Below, piece by piece: positions 1-11,466 of a DNA stretch of 64,000 nucleotides. The position numbers were made by a program, and so were the translations under genes. Source of the DNA: Diaphorobacter limosus (GTDB lineage Bacteria; Pseudomonadota; Gammaproteobacteria; Burkholderiales; Burkholderiaceae_C); NCBI RefSeq assembly GCF_033100095.1, contig NZ_CP136921.1:2996001-3060000 (forward strand), in the 5' to 3' direction. The first letter of the stretch is position 1, and every line of letters starts with the position of its first letter. Below the pieces are notes generated by a model, which did not search any database, was not told where the DNA came from, and was given only the letters and a program-made list of their open reading frames with translations.

Positions 1-64
1 CCATTTTACGTCATGGGCCGCGCTGCCTACGATGCGCCCATTCATCATTCAAAGGGAGCGGCAC

Positions 65-2356
65 ATGACCACCATCCACAACCTCGGCTTTCCGCGCATG
101 GGCGCGCGGCGGGAGCTGAAATTTGCACTCGAGTCCTACTGGCGCGGCGAATCCTCGCGCGCGGCGCTGCAGGAGCAGGGCGCGCGGCTGCGCCAGCGGC
201 ATTGGCAGGAGCAGGCGGGGCTGGACTGGGTGCCGGTGGGCGATTTTTCGTTCTACGACCAGGTGCTGGACATGAGCTTCACCCTGGGCCACCTGCCCGA
301 GCGCGTGCAGGGCTTTCATGGCGACGCGCTGGACAACTACTTCCGCGTGGCGCGCGGGCGCAGCGCCCAGGCCGAGGCTCGCCAGGGTTGCTGCGGCGCA
401 GTGGCCGCGGGCGAGATGACCAAGTGGTTCGACACCAACTACCACTACATCGTGCCCGAATTCACCGCCGCCACGCAGTTCCGGCTGGACGCCTCGCGCC
501 TGCTGGCCCAGTTGGCCGAAGCCGGCGCCCAGGGCGTGCCGGCAAAGCCGGTGCTCATCGGCCCGGTGACCTATCTGGCGCTGGGCAAGGCCAAGGACGG
601 CTCGAACCGGCTGGCCCTGCTGGAGCGCCTGCTGCCGGTCTATGCCGAGTTGCTCGAAACCCTGGCTGCGCATGGCGTGCAGTGGGTGCAGATCGACGAA
701 CCCATCCTGGTCACCGAGCTGGACGCCGACTGGCGGCACGCCTTCACCACCGCCTACCACCAGCTCAAGTCCTGCCGCGTAAAGCTGCTGCTGGCGACCT
801 ATTTCGGCCAGCTGCAGGACAACGCCTACCTGGCCGCCAACCTGCCCGTGGCCGGCCTGCATGTGGACGCCGTGAGTGACCCGGACGGCGTGCTGCCCCT
901 CTTGGGCCTGCTGCCGGCGCACAAGGTGCTGTCGCTGGGCGTGGTCAATGGCCGCAATGTCTGGAAAACCGATTTGAACGCCACGCTCGATTGGCTGGAG
1001 CCGCTGGCCGCGCGCCTGGGCGAGCGCCTGTGGCTGGCGCCATCCTGCTCGCTGCTGCATGTGCCGGTCGATCTGGCGCAGGAGCAGCGGTTGGACGCCG
1101 AGCTCAAGTCCTGGCTGGCCTTTGCGCTGCAAAAGCTGGACGAGCTGCGGCTGCTGGGCCGGGCGCTGCGCGACGGGCGTAGCGCGGTCGAGGCCGAGCT
1201 GGCCGAGAACCACGCCGCGCTGGTCGCACGCCGCACCTCGCCGCGCGTGCACAGCCCGGCGGTGCGGGCGGCGGTGGCGGCCATCACGGCCGACATGGGC
1301 CGGTGCCAAAGCCCCTACGCCAGCCGCGCGGCCAGGCAGGCGGCGCTGCTGCAGCTGCCGGCGTACCCGACGACGACGATTGGCTCGTTCCCGCAGACCG
1401 CGCAAATCCGCCAGGCGCGCAGCGCCTTCAAGGCCGGCCAGATCGATGCCGCGGCCTACCGTGAGGCGATGCGTGCCGAGATCGCGCGCAGCGTGCGCGC
1501 GCAGGAAGAGCTGGGCCTGGATGTGCTGGTGCATGGCGAGGCCGAGCGCAACGACATGGTCGAATACTTTGGCGAGCAGCTCGACGGCTACGCCTTCAGC
1601 CAGTTCGGCTGGGTGCAGTCCTACGGCTCGCGCTGCGTCAAGCCGCCGATCCTGTTTGGCGACATCGAGCGCCCGCAGGCCATGACCGTGACTTGGACGC
1701 GCTTTGCCCAGTCGCTGACCGACAGGCCCATGAAGGGCATGCTCACCGGCCCGGTGACCCTGCTCAACTGGTCCTTCGTGCGCGACGACCAGCCGCGCGC
1801 GGCCACCTGCCGGCAGCTGGCGCTGGCCATGCGTGCCGAGGTGCTGGATCTGGAGCGCGCCGGCGTGCGCGTGATCCAGATCGACGAGGCCGCGCTGCGC
1901 GAGGGCCTGCCGCTGCGCCGCGCGCAGTGGTCGCAATACCTGGACTGGGCGGTGCAGGCCTTCCGCATCACCGCCAACGGTGTGCGCGATGAAACCCAGA
2001 TACACACGCATATGTGTTATTCCGGAATCAACGACATCATGGCCGCGATCGCCGCCATGGACGCCGACGTGATCACCATCGAGACCAGCCGTTCCGACAT
2101 GGAGCTGCTCGACGCGTTTGAGGATTTCCAGTATCCGAACCAGATCGGGCCGGGCGTTTACGACATTCATTCACCCAATATTCCCGCGGCACAGCAGATG
2201 ATTGCTCTCATAAAAAAAGCAGCCGAGCGGATTCCTGCGGAGCGCCTGTGGGTCAACCCGGACTGCGGGCTCAAGACCCGCCAATGGGCCGAGGTGGTGC
2301 CAGCGCTGACCGAGATGGTGGCTGCTGCCAGGGCGTTGCGCGCCGGCAGCAGTTGA
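65..2356 (+). CDS. metE: Cobalamin-independent methionine synthase MetE
   Basis: This enzyme transfers the methyl group of 5-methyltetrahydrofolate (polyglutamate) to homocysteine, the last step of methionine synthesis, in the cytoplasm without B12. The 763-residue product is close to E. coli MetE (753). The zinc ligands of the family are all present: His649 and Cys651 in the THMCYS motif, Glu673 and Cys734 in NPDCGLK, with the same spacing as E. coli H641/C643/E665/C726. The ATG at 65 was chosen because AAAGGGAG lies six bases before it. An in-frame ATG at 32 has no such site. The gene is near the left edge, so its upstream regulator (often metR) cannot be seen. No terminator is evident before pyk. 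Confidence 0.97.
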   Translation: MTTIHNLGFPRMGARRELKFALESYWRGESSRAALQEQGARLRQRHWQEQAGLDWVPVGDFSFYDQVLDMSFTLGHLPERVQGFHGDALDNYFRVARGRSAQAEARQGCCGAVAAGEMTKWFDTNYHYIVPEFTAATQFRLDASRLLAQLAEAGAQGVPAKPVLIGPVTYLALGKAKDGSNRLALLERLLPVYAELLETLAAHGVQWVQIDEPILVTELDADWRHAFTTAYHQLKSCRVKLLLATYFGQLQDNAYLAANLPVAGLHVDAVSDPDGVLPLLGLLPAHKVLSLGVVNGRNVWKTDLNATLDWLEPLAARLGERLWLAPSCSLLHVPVDLAQEQRLDAELKSWLAFALQKLDELRLLGRALRDGRSAVEAELAENHAALVARRTSPRVHSPAVRAAVAAITADMGRCQSPYASRAARQAALLQLPAYPTTTIGSFPQTAQIRQARSAFKAGQIDAAAYREAMRAEIARSVRAQEELGLDVLVHGEAERNDMVEYFGEQLDGYAFSQFGWVQSYGSRCVKPPILFGDIERPQAMTVTWTRFAQSLTDRPMKGMLTGPVTLLNWSFVRDDQPRAATCRQLALAMRAEVLDLERAGVRVIQIDEAALREGLPLRRAQWSQYLDWAVQAFRITANGVRDETQIHTHMCYSGINDIMAAIAAMDADVITIETSRSDMELLDAFEDFQYPNQIGPGVYDIHSPNIPAAQQMIALIKKAAERIPAERLWVNPDCGLKTRQWAEVVPALTEMVAAARALRAGSS

Positions 2357-2442
2357 GCACGGCGTGCCGGCAAGGGGCTTGCATGTGAGGTGTTCTGTGC
2401 AAAAATCGAAACTCGATTACACGAACAGAAAGAGACCGAGCC

Positions 2443-3879
2443 ATGCAAGTCCGCCGCGCCACCAAGATCGTCGCCACCCTGGGCCCCGCCTCGAGCGACC
2501 CGCAGCTGCTGGAGCAGATGATTGCCGCGGGCGTGAACGTGGTGCGCCTGAACTTCAGCCATGGCAAGGCCAGCGACCATGTGGATCGCGCCACCATGGT
2601 GCGCGAGGCTGCCCGGCGCGCCGGGCGCGAGGTGGCCATCATGGCCGACCTGCAGGGCCCGAAGATCCGCGTCGGCAAGTTTGCCGATGGCAAGGTGATG
2701 CTGGAGCCGGGCGCGCCCTTCGTGCTCGACGCCTCGCGCACCGAGCCCGGCGACCTGCAGGGCGTGGGCCTGGACTACAAGGAGCTGCCGCGCGACGTCA
2801 AGCCCGGCGACACTCTGCTGCTCAACGACGGCCTGATCGTGCTCACGGTGGATGCCGTGCGCGGCGATGCGGTGCATACCACCGTCAAGCTGGGCGGCGA
2901 GCTGTCCAACAACAAGGGCATCAACAAGCAGGGCGGCGGTCTGACGGCGCCGGCGCTGACGGCCAAGGACATGGAGGACATCAAGACGGCGATGAGCTTC
3001 CAGGCCGACTATGTGGCGGTGAGCTTTCCGAAGAACGCCACCGACATGGAGATGGCGCGCCAGCTGTGCAACGTGGCCGCGGCCGAGTTCCGCCACAGGC
3101 CGGGCCTGATCGCAAAAATAGAGCGCGCCGAGGCCATTCCGCGCCTGGAGGAAATCCTCAAGGTGAGCGACGGCATCATGGTCGCGCGCGGTGACCTGGC
3201 GGTGGAGGTGGGCAACGCCGCCGTTCCGGCGCTGCAGAAGAAGATGATCCGCATGGCGCGCGACATGGACAAGGTGGTCATTACCGCTACGCAGATGATG
3301 GAGAGCATGATCACCAACCCCGTGCCCACGCGCGCCGAGGTCAGTGACGTGGCGAATGCCGTGCTCGACGGCACCGACGCCGTGATGCTCAGCGCCGAGA
3401 CCGCCGCTGGCAAGTACCCGCTGGAGACGGTGGAGGAAATGGCCAAGATCTGCGCCGCCGCCGAGGCCGCCGAGGACCCGGATCGCGACGCCGACTTCGA
3501 CGGCCAGACCCTGGGGCGCATCGACCAGTCCGTGGCCATGGGCGCGCTGTTCACGGCGCACCACCTGGGCGCCAAGGCCATCGTGGCCATGACCGACAGC
3601 GGCTCCACCGCGCTGTGGATGAGCCGTAACCGCATCCATATCCCGATCTATGCGCTCACGCCCAAGGTGGCCACGCAGCGGCGCATGGCCATGTACCGCA
3701 ACGTGCGCCCGCTGCTCATGGACACCAGCGCCGACCGCGACACGGCGCTGGAGCAGGCCGAAAACCACCTCAAGATGCGCAACATCGTGCTGCAGGGCGA
3801 CCTGTATGTGATCACCTGCGGCGAGCCCATGGGCCAGCCGGGTGGCACCAATATGCTGAAGATCTGCCGGGTGCATTGA
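2443..3879 (+). CDS. pyk: Pyruvate kinase
   Basis: Pyruvate kinase converts phosphoenolpyruvate and ADP to pyruvate and ATP, the last step of glycolysis. The 478-residue protein begins with the typical RRATKIVATLGP strand. It carries the active-site lysine region IAKIERAEA and the TATQMMESM...PTRAEVSDVANAVLDGTDAVMLSAE catalytic core, followed by a C-terminal allosteric-type domain. Length and motifs fit a type II bacterial enzyme. A purine-rich stretch (AGAAAGAGACCGAG) precedes the ATG. Fructose-bisphosphate aldolase follows on the same strand after 118 bases, so two glycolytic genes lie together, although a hairpin between them may separate their transcripts. Confidence 0.97.
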   Translation: MQVRRATKIVATLGPASSDPQLLEQMIAAGVNVVRLNFSHGKASDHVDRATMVREAARRAGREVAIMADLQGPKIRVGKFADGKVMLEPGAPFVLDASRTEPGDLQGVGLDYKELPRDVKPGDTLLLNDGLIVLTVDAVRGDAVHTTVKLGGELSNNKGINKQGGGLTAPALTAKDMEDIKTAMSFQADYVAVSFPKNATDMEMARQLCNVAAAEFRHRPGLIAKIERAEAIPRLEEILKVSDGIMVARGDLAVEVGNAAVPALQKKMIRMARDMDKVVITATQMMESMITNPVPTRAEVSDVANAVLDGTDAVMLSAETAAGKYPLETVEEMAKICAAAEAAEDPDRDADFDGQTLGRIDQSVAMGALFTAHHLGAKAIVAMTDSGSTALWMSRNRIHIPIYALTPKVATQRRMAMYRNVRPLLMDTSADRDTALEQAENHLKMRNIVLQGDLYVITCGEPMGQPGGTNMLKICRVH

Positions 3880-3882
3880 TCC

Positions 3883-3900
3883 TGCGCGCCTTGGCGCGCA
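3883..3900. terminator. Hairpin after pyk, possible terminator or attenuator
   Basis: A perfect 8-bp inverted repeat (TGCGCGCC, TT, GGCGCGCA) lies four bases after the pyk stop. It has no following T-run, so it may only stabilise the mRNA end or act with Rho. Confidence 0.35.
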
Positions 3901-3997
3901 TGTGGGCATGGGTGGCCCGGGTGGGGCAGGCGGTTAAAATCGGCGGTTACCAAGCGGTTACCACCGCTTTTCCTCAACCCTCGAACGGATCCTCCCC

Positions 3998-5062
3998 ATG
4001 CCTCTCGTCTCGATGCGCGAACTTCTCGACCATGCCGCCGACAACGGCTATGGCATCCCCGCCTTCAACGTCAACAACCTGGAGCAGGTGCAGGCCGTGA
4101 TGACGGCCGCCGACGAGGTGGGCGCTCCCGTGATCCTGCAGGCCAGCGCCGGCGCGCGCAAATATGCCGGCGAGAGCTTCATCAAGTACCTGATCGCCGC
4201 CGCTGCCGAGGCCTATCCGCATATTCCGCTGGTCATGCACCAGGATCACGGCACCTCGCCCGCCATTTGCCAGGGTGCGCTGGATCTGGGCTTTGGCTCG
4301 GTGATGATGGACGGCTCGCTGCGCGAGGATGGCAAGACGCCGGCCGACTTTGACTACAACGTCGACGTGACGCGCCAGGTCGTCGCCATGGCGCACAAGA
4401 TCGGCGCCACGGTGGAGGGCGAGCTCGGCTGCCTGGGCAGCCTGGAAACCGGCGAGGCCGGCGAGGAAGACGGCGTGGGCGCCGCGGGCAAGCTCAGCCA
4501 CAGCCAGCTGCTCACCGACCCGGAAGAGGCGGCTCAATTCGTCAAGGCCACGCAGCTCGACGCCCTGGCGATTGCCATCGGCACCAGCCACGGCGCCTAC
4601 AAGTTCACGCGCCCGCCCACGGGTGATGTGCTGGCCATCTCGCGCGTCAAGGAAATCCACGCGCGCATTCCCAACACCCACCTGGTGATGCATGGCAGCT
4701 CCAGCGTACCTCAGGATCTGCTGGCCATCATCAACCAGTACGGCGGCAAGATGAAGCAGACCTACGGCGTGCCGGTCAAGGAAATCCAGGAAGCCATCAA
4801 GCACGGCGTGCGCAAGATCAACATCGACACCGACATCCGCATGGCCATGACCGGCGCGGTGCGCAAGTTCCAGTTCGAGAACCCGGACAAGTTCGACATG
4901 CGCGAGTGGATGAAGCCTGCACGCGAGGCCGCCAAGGCGATCTGCAAGCAGCGCTATCTGGAGTTCGGCTGCGAGGGCCAGGCTGCCAAGATCAAGGGCT
5001 ACACGCTCGACGAAATGGCGGCCAGGTACGCTGCAGGCGCGCTGCGCCAGGTGGTGAACTGA
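3998..5062 (+). CDS. fba: Class II fructose-1,6-bisphosphate aldolase
   Basis: This metal-dependent aldolase interconverts fructose-1,6-bisphosphate with dihydroxyacetone phosphate and glyceraldehyde-3-phosphate. The 354-residue protein shows class II landmarks: IPAFNVNN near the N terminus, VMHQDHGT with a metal-binding histidine, EGELGCLG, and LVMHGSSS with a further metal-ligand histidine. It also has the [11 protein letters not shown] phosphate-binding segment. The ATG at 3998 is chosen from homology. The ribosome binding site is poor. A strong intrinsic terminator follows, so fba ends its transcription unit. Confidence 0.96.
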   Translation: MPLVSMRELLDHAADNGYGIPAFNVNNLEQVQAVMTAADEVGAPVILQASAGARKYAGESFIKYLIAAAAEAYPHIPLVMHQDHGTSPAICQGALDLGFGSVMMDGSLREDGKTPADFDYNVDVTRQVVAMAHKIGATVEGELGCLGSLETGEAGEEDGVGAAGKLSHSQLLTDPEEAAQFVKATQLDALAIAIGTSHGAYKFTRPPTGDVLAISRVKEIHARIPNTHLVMHGSSSVPQDLLAIINQYGGKMKQTYGVPVKEIQEAIKHGVRKINIDTDIRMAMTGAVRKFQFENPDKFDMREWMKPAREAAKAICKQRYLEFGCEGQAAKIKGYTLDEMAARYAAGALRQVVN

Positions 5063-5091
5063 TGCCACGCTGAGCGCACGCCATGAAAAGA

Positions 5092-5121
5092 CCCGGCCCC
5101 GCAGGGGAGCCGGGTTTTTTT
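5092..5121 (+). terminator. Intrinsic terminator after fba
   Basis: CCCGGC (5092-5097) pairs with GCCGGG (5109-5114), with additional C/G pairing in the loop region, and is followed by seven T residues. It lies 30 bases past the fba stop. Confidence 0.9.
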
Positions 5122-5243
5122 CGCGCTATGCACCGCTGCGCCATTTGTCCCCCAGGTGTGCGGGCGCTAAAGTTCTTTCGTGTAAGCTTGGGGTCAGTAG
5201 GCCCGAGCGGTCATGCTGTGGGCGGTTCTTGCTTTTTCCCTTC

Positions 5244-5963
5244 ATGAATCTGGCGATTTCGACAATCAAATGCCTGTTGCCATGCGCCCTGCTGACGCTG
5301 ACAGCATGCGCGCCCCTGGCTTCGCAGCAGGCGGAATACCCCGCCGGCCGTGCGCGCCTGGCGTTGCCGGCTGGAGCGTGGGAAGATCTGGGCACCTCGG
5401 ACCAGGCGGTTCGCCTGTTGCCGCAGCCCGATGGCCGCATTGCGCTGCAAAGCCGCGTGCTGGGCCTGCGTGGCGCACAGCAGGAGCTGCTGGCCGTGCT
5501 GCGCGTGCAGACCAACCGAGGCAACGACTGGCAAGGCCCGATGTTCTGGACGGGCAGCTGTCTGCCCCAGCAGGGCGTGGCGGTAGAGGACGCCACCAAA
5601 GGCAGCCGCGTGCGCGTGGACTGCCTGCGCTTCAAGCGCTGGGTGGATGGCCCGCAGTGGCTGGAAAAGAACCAGCCGGATTTCGCCCGGTGGCTGCTTG
5701 GCCGCAAGCTGGCCGTGAGCGCACCCTATTCGTACATGAGCTACCGCTATGCCACCGAGGGTGGTGCCATGGTGGCGGTGGATGTGCTCGCCGATCAGCG
5801 GCTGCTGCGCCCCAGGACGCGCAACAACGAGGAATTCCTGGTCGCGGGCCGGCCCGCGCTGCAATGGGGCCATGAGCTGGCCCAGGCGGTGCGCGTGAGC
5901 ACCGGCATGATGGACGGCTACCTGGCCATTCCGCCCTTCCCCTACGCAGCGGCCGCGCCCTGA
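5244..5963 (+). CDS. Orphan exported lipoprotein, unknown function
   Basis: I do not recognise the family. The 239-residue product starts with a lipoprotein signal: a lysine in the n-region, a hydrophobic stretch, and the lipobox LTAC with Cys22 as the lipidation site. The mature part is soluble and rich in Trp/Tyr, with no obvious repeats or catalytic motif. It includes two further cysteines (in TGSCLP and VDCLRF) that could form a disulfide in the periplasm. The ATG at 5244 gives a complete signal peptide; the longer frame to 5145 would bury it. No clear Shine-Dalgarno site is visible. The gene stands alone between the fba terminator and pntA. Lipoprotein call: firm. Function: unknown. Confidence 0.75.
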   Translation: MNLAISTIKCLLPCALLTLTACAPLASQQAEYPAGRARLALPAGAWEDLGTSDQAVRLLPQPDGRIALQSRVLGLRGAQQELLAVLRVQTNRGNDWQGPMFWTGSCLPQQGVAVEDATKGSRVRVDCLRFKRWVDGPQWLEKNQPDFARWLLGRKLAVSAPYSYMSYRYATEGGAMVAVDVLADQRLLRPRTRNNEEFLVAGRPALQWGHELAQAVRVSTGMMDGYLAIPPFPYAAAAP

Positions 5964-6025
5964 CGCACGCAAGCCCCCAGCCTCCCAGACTTGCACAACG
6001 ATTACCAAACTCAAGGAGACCTCCC

Positions 6026-7633
6026 ATGCAGACTGAACCCACGCCCCAGGCGCAGCCACAACGCATTGGCGTGCCCAGGGAAACCTTCCCTGGCGAGAAA
6101 CGCGTCGCCACCGTGCCCGATGTGGTGGAAAAACTGATCAAACTCGGTTTCACGGTGGCCGTTGAATCCGGTGCGGGAGATGCGGCCAATTTCAGCGATG
6201 ACGCCTACCGCGCCGCCGGTGCCGAAGTCGTCGCTGGGGCCGCGCAGCTGTGGTCCACGTCCGACATCGTGCTCAAGGTGCGCCCGCCCAGCGAGGACGA
6301 AGTGGGGCTGATGCGGGGCGGCGGTACGCTGATCGACTTCATCTGGCCGGCGCAGAACCCCCAGCTGATGGAGCAGCTGGCGGCGCGCAAGGCCACGGTG
6401 CTGGCCATCGACTGCCTGCCGCGCACGCTCTCGCGCGCGCAGAAGATGGATGCGCTCACCTCCACCGCGGGTGTGTCCGGCTACCGCGCCGTGATCGAGG
6501 CGGCAAATGCCTTTGGCCGCTATTTCAATGGCCAGATCACGGCCGCGGGCAAGGTGCCGCCGGCCAAGGTGTTCATTGCCGGCGCCGGCGTGGCGGGCCT
6601 GGCGGCCATCGGCACGGCGGCCAATCTGGGCGCCATCGTGCGCGCCAACGACACGCGCGCCGAGGTGGCCGACCAGGTCAAGTCGCTGGGCGGCGAGTTC
6701 GTCAAGGTCGATTACGAAGAAGAGGGCTCGGGCGGCGGCGGCTACGCCAAGGTCATGAGCGAGGGCTTCCAGGCCGCGCAGCGCCAGATGTACGCCACCC
6801 AGGCCAAGGACGCAGACATCATCATCACCACCGCGCTGATCCCCGGCAAGCCGGCGCCCAGGCTGATCACCGCCGAGATGGTGCAGAGCATGAAACCCGG
6901 CAGCGTGATCGTGGACATGGCCGCCGAGCAGGGCGGCAACTGCGAGCTCACGGTGCCCGGGGAGGCCGTGGTGCGCCATGGCGTGACCATCATCGGCTAC
7001 ACCGATCTGGCCTCGCGCCTGGCCAAGCAGTCGTCCACGCTGTATGCCACCAACCTGCTGCGCCTGATGGAGGAGCTGTGCAAGGCCAAGGACGGAGTGG
7101 CCGTGGTGAACATGGAGGACGACGCGATCCGAGGCCTCACGGTCATCAAGGATGGCAGCGTGACCTGGCCCGCCCCACCACTGAAGGCGCCGCCGGCCCC
7201 CGCGCCGAAGGCGGCTGCTGCGCCCATGGCCGAGAAAAAGTCTGCCCATGGCCCGGGCGAGCCGATGTCGGCCAAGGCGCTGAGCATCGTCTTCGCCGTC
7301 GGCGCGGTGCTGTTCTGGCTCATAGGCGCCTACGCGCCCGAGGCGTTCCTGGGTCACTTCACGGTGTTCGTGCTGGCCTGCTTCATCGGTTACATGGTGG
7401 TGTGGAACGTCACGCCGGCGCTGCACACGCCGCTAATGAGCGTCACCAACGCCATCTCCAGCATCATCGCCATCGGCGCGCTGGTGCAGATCGCGCCGCT
7501 GGAGGCCGGTGCCAATGGGCGGCCCGACGGGCTCATCATGTGGCTGGCCTTTGCCGCCCTGGTGCTCACGGCCGTCAACATGTTCGGCGGCTTTGCGGTG
7601 ACGCGCCGCATGCTGGCCATGTTCCGCAAATAA
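6026..7633 (+). CDS. pntA: NAD(P) transhydrogenase subunit alpha
   Basis: This is the alpha subunit of the proton-translocating transhydrogenase, which uses the proton motive force to reduce NADP+ with NADH. The 535-residue protein is the fused form, as in E. coli. The N-terminal NAD(H)-binding domain I has the GAGVAGLAAIGTAANLGA dinucleotide fold and the mobile-loop region. An Ala/Pro-rich linker follows (about residues 390-415). Four hydrophobic segments of domain II occupy the last 120 residues. In some alphaproteobacteria these are two genes, pntAA and pntAB. AAGGAGA precedes the ATG at 6026. pntB follows after 30 bases, clearly an operon. Confidence 0.96.
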   Translation: MQTEPTPQAQPQRIGVPRETFPGEKRVATVPDVVEKLIKLGFTVAVESGAGDAANFSDDAYRAAGAEVVAGAAQLWSTSDIVLKVRPPSEDEVGLMRGGGTLIDFIWPAQNPQLMEQLAARKATVLAIDCLPRTLSRAQKMDALTSTAGVSGYRAVIEAANAFGRYFNGQITAAGKVPPAKVFIAGAGVAGLAAIGTAANLGAIVRANDTRAEVADQVKSLGGEFVKVDYEEEGSGGGGYAKVMSEGFQAAQRQMYATQAKDADIIITTALIPGKPAPRLITAEMVQSMKPGSVIVDMAAEQGGNCELTVPGEAVVRHGVTIIGYTDLASRLAKQSSTLYATNLLRLMEELCKAKDGVAVVNMEDDAIRGLTVIKDGSVTWPAPPLKAPPAPAPKAAAAPMAEKKSAHGPGEPMSAKALSIVFAVGAVLFWLIGAYAPEAFLGHFTVFVLACFIGYMVVWNVTPALHTPLMSVTNAISSIIAIGALVQIAPLEAGANGRPDGLIMWLAFAALVLTAVNMFGGFAVTRRMLAMFRK

Positions 7634-7663
7634 CAACGACAAGAACACAGAGGAGCACAGAAC

Positions 7664-9076
<1,413 letters not shown>

Positions 9077-9084
9077 CGATCATC

Positions 9085-9113
9085 ACTTTAAAAAAGAACG
9101 GTCGTGCTAAAAT
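9085..9113 (+). promoter_or_regulatory. Putative promoter and TetR-type operator of the acyl-CoA ligase gene
   Basis: A palindrome-like site GAACGGTCGTGC (9096-9107; arms GAACG and CGTGC, one mismatch to a perfect repeat) directly precedes a -10-like TAAAAT (9108-9113). The operator therefore sits in the promoter spacer, a repressor position. A nearly identical A-rich context and palindrome recur before the hydrolase gene at 24749. The -35 element is weak. The GAACGNNCGTTC pattern resembles TetR-family regulators of fatty-acid genes in Burkholderiales (FadP-like). That identification is an inference. Confidence 0.55.
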
Positions 9114-9243
9114 TGGAGGGCTTTCTCGTCGCCGGACTGCGCCAGGGTCGATAAGCCCGAGATCAGGGGCTGCGGCCGTACGAAATGAGCAGGCTTCGGG
9201 GGGATTTCCATGCCCCTCATGATAAGAACCAGGAGGCTTGGAG

Positions 9244-10923
9244 ATGACCGATCGCATTTGGCTCAAGAGTTACCCACCCGGCGTGCCCGCCGACATCGAC
9301 CCGACGCAATACCGCTCGCTGGTGCAGTTGATGGAGCAGGCGTTTCGCGACTATGCGGGCCGCACCGCCTACAGCTTCATGGGCAAGGACGTCAGTTTTG
9401 CCGAAACCGATGCACAGAGCCGTCAGCTCGGTGCCTATCTGCAAAACCTGGGCCTGCAGCGCGGTGACCGCGTGGCGCTGATGATGCCGAATGTGCCGCA
9501 GTATCCGGTGGCCGTGGCGGCCGTACTGCGCGCGGGCTTTGTGGTGGTGAACGTGAACCCGCTGTATACGCCGCGAGAACTCGAGCACCAGCTCAAAGAC
9601 TCGGGCGCCAAGGCGATCGTCATCATCGAGAACTTCGCCGCCACGCTGCAGGCCTGCATTGCCAATACGGCCGTCAAGCATGTGGTGCTGTGCGCCATGG
9701 GCGACCGGCTGGGTATCCTCAAGGGCATGCTCGTCAACTATGTGGTGCGCAATGTCAAGAAACTGGTGCCGCCGTTTCAGCTGCCGGGCGCCGTGCGTTT
9801 CAATGACGCGCTGGCCAAGGGGGCGGGTGCCGCTCTTCAGCCGGTGGACATAGGGCCTGACGACATTGCCCTGCTGCAGTACACGGGCGGCACCACGGGT
9901 GTTAGCAAGGGGGCCGTGCTGCTGCACCGTAACGTGATCGCCAACGTGCTGCAGTCCGAGGCCTGGAATGCGCCGGCCCTGGGCAAGATACCGGCGGGCG
10001 AGCAAACCGCGGCGGTGTGCGCGCTGCCGCTCTACCACATCTTCGCCTTCACGGTGAACATGATGCTGTACATGCGCATGGGGGGCAAGAACATCCTGAT
10101 CCCCAACCCGCGCGATCTGGCGGGGACGCTCAAGGAACTGTCCAAACACAGCTTCCACAGCTTTCCGGCCGTCAACACGCTGTTCAACGGCCTGGCCAAT
10201 CACCCGGATTTCAACACGGTGGACTGGAGCCATCTGAAGCTCTCGGTGGGAGGTGGCATGGCCGTGCAGGCGGCCGTGGCCAAGCTGTGGCTGGAGAAGA
10301 CCGGCTGCCCCATCTGCGAGGGCTATGGCCTGTCCGAGACCAGCCCGGTGGCCTGCGCCAACCCGGTCACGGCAACGGAGTTCTCGGGCACGATCGGTGT
10401 GCCCATGCCGAGTACCTACATGCGCATCATCGACGATGAGGGGCGCGACATCTCGGCCACCGGCCAGCCTGGCGAGATCGCCATCCTCGGCCCGCAGGTC
10501 ATGGCCGGCTATTGGCAGCGCCCCGACGAGACCGCCAAGGTCATGACCGAGGACGGCTACTTCAAGACCGGCGACATCGGCGTCATGGACGAGCGTGGCT
10601 ACTTCAAGGTGGTCGATCGCAAGAAGGACATGGTGCTGGTCAGCGGCTTCAACGTCTACCCCAACGAGGTGGAGGACGTGGTGGCCCTGATACCCGGGGT
10701 GCTGGAATGCGCCGTTGTCGGTGTGCCCGACGAGAAGACGGGCGAGGCCGTGAAGCTGGTCATCGTGAAGAAAGACCCGGCCTTGACCGAGGCCCAGGTG
10801 CGCGACTATTGCCGCACCAACCTGACGGGCTACAAGCAGCCCAAGGTGATCGAGTTCCGCACCGATCTGCCCAAGACCCCGGTGGGCAAGATATTGCGGC
10901 GCGAGTTGCGCGACAAGAAATGA
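9244..10923 (+). CDS. fadD: Long-chain fatty-acid-CoA ligase (FadD-like)
   Basis: An acyl-adenylate-forming enzyme that activates fatty acids to acyl-CoA with ATP. The 559-residue product shows the P-loop-like YTGGTTGVSKGA motif and the GYGLSETSPV motif. It also has YFKTGDIGVMDERGYFKVVDRKKDM, typical of the hinge region, and ends with the conserved catalytic lysine in TPVGKILRREL. The ATG at 9244 has a perfect AGGAGG seven bases upstream; a TTG six bases earlier is in frame but overlaps that site. The substrate chain length cannot be read from sequence. An upstream palindrome suggests repression by a fatty-acid-responsive regulator. The gene converges with napB and ends at a strong hairpin. 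Confidence 0.93.
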   Translation: MTDRIWLKSYPPGVPADIDPTQYRSLVQLMEQAFRDYAGRTAYSFMGKDVSFAETDAQSRQLGAYLQNLGLQRGDRVALMMPNVPQYPVAVAAVLRAGFVVVNVNPLYTPRELEHQLKDSGAKAIVIIENFAATLQACIANTAVKHVVLCAMGDRLGILKGMLVNYVVRNVKKLVPPFQLPGAVRFNDALAKGAGAALQPVDIGPDDIALLQYTGGTTGVSKGAVLLHRNVIANVLQSEAWNAPALGKIPAGEQTAAVCALPLYHIFAFTVNMMLYMRMGGKNILIPNPRDLAGTLKELSKHSFHSFPAVNTLFNGLANHPDFNTVDWSHLKLSVGGGMAVQAAVAKLWLEKTGCPICEGYGLSETSPVACANPVTATEFSGTIGVPMPSTYMRIIDDEGRDISATGQPGEIAILGPQVMAGYWQRPDETAKVMTEDGYFKTGDIGVMDERGYFKVVDRKKDMVLVSGFNVYPNEVEDVVALIPGVLECAVVGVPDEKTGEAVKLVIVKKDPALTEAQVRDYCRTNLTGYKQPKVIEFRTDLPKTPVGKILRRELRDKK

Positions 10924-10994
10924 CCATGCCCCGGCATGGCCCGGGGCATGGGGTGAATGGCGTGCCGCCTCCTGGGCGGCGCGCCTTATTTTTT
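10924..10994 (+). terminator. Tandem hairpins and T-run after fadD
   Basis: A perfect 11-bp inverted repeat CCATGCCCCGG / CCGGGGCATGG (10924-10951) is followed by a second GC-rich hairpin (10961-10969 with 10975-10983) and the T-rich run TTATTTTTT. The T-run falls in the end of napB, so the two convergent genes share the region. Confidence 0.75.
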
Positions 10995-11432
10995 GGCGTT
11001 GCCCTTGAAGACGTTTTCCACGAGTGGCTTGGCGTCTATCTGTGGCACATGGCAGGAATTGCATTGCCAGCGCGAGTTGTGCACCTGCGGGGCATCGGCG
11101 TTGACCGGCTTGATCAGGTGGCTCTCCTTGATCTGCGGGATTTTCTGGCCGCGCACCTCCTTGTGGATGTGGCAGTCCAGGCAGGTGTTTTCCTCGGCGG
11201 TGATGTCGTCAAAGCCGTCCACCTTGTGCGGTATCAGCGGCGGCTGCTGCGCGAAGGTGCGCTGGATCAACGCCTGGCCGCCCGGCTTGCTGCCCTGGTA
11301 GTTCTTGATCTCGGGTGCCTGGTCCACGGTCGAGACATCGCTGCCCCGGATGCTGCTCAGCGTCTGCGCCGTGCCCCAGCACGCCGCCACGGACAGCAGG
11401 GTTGCCAGAGAGAGTTTGACGAGCGTCTTCAT
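10986..11432 (-). CDS. napB: Periplasmic nitrate reductase diheme cytochrome c subunit NapB
   Basis: NapB passes electrons to the molybdenum subunit NapA in the periplasm. The 148-residue precursor has a Sec signal peptide ending near GTAQ. It has two CXXCH heme-binding motifs, CLDCH and CNSCH, and distal histidines as expected for bis-His hemes. The ATG at 11432 has GGAGAA upstream; the reading frame continues further but overlaps napH. It is the last gene of the leftward napDAGHB operon, 34 bases after napH. Confidence 0.95.
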   Translation of the reverse strand: MKTLVKLSLATLLSVAACWGTAQTLSSIRGSDVSTVDQAPEIKNYQGSKPGGQALIQRTFAQQPPLIPHKVDGFDDITAEENTCLDCHIHKEVRGQKIPQIKESHLIKPVNADAPQVHNSRWQCNSCHVPQIDAKPLVENVFKGNAKK

Positions 11433-11466
11433 GATGGGCTTCTCCACGGGTGAAAGTTGTTTGAGG

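Noticed and set aside
5168..5200. CTAAAGTT before the lipoprotein gene, like a flagellar sigma-28 -35 element
   Set aside because: No GCCGATAA-like -10 lies at the required spacing.
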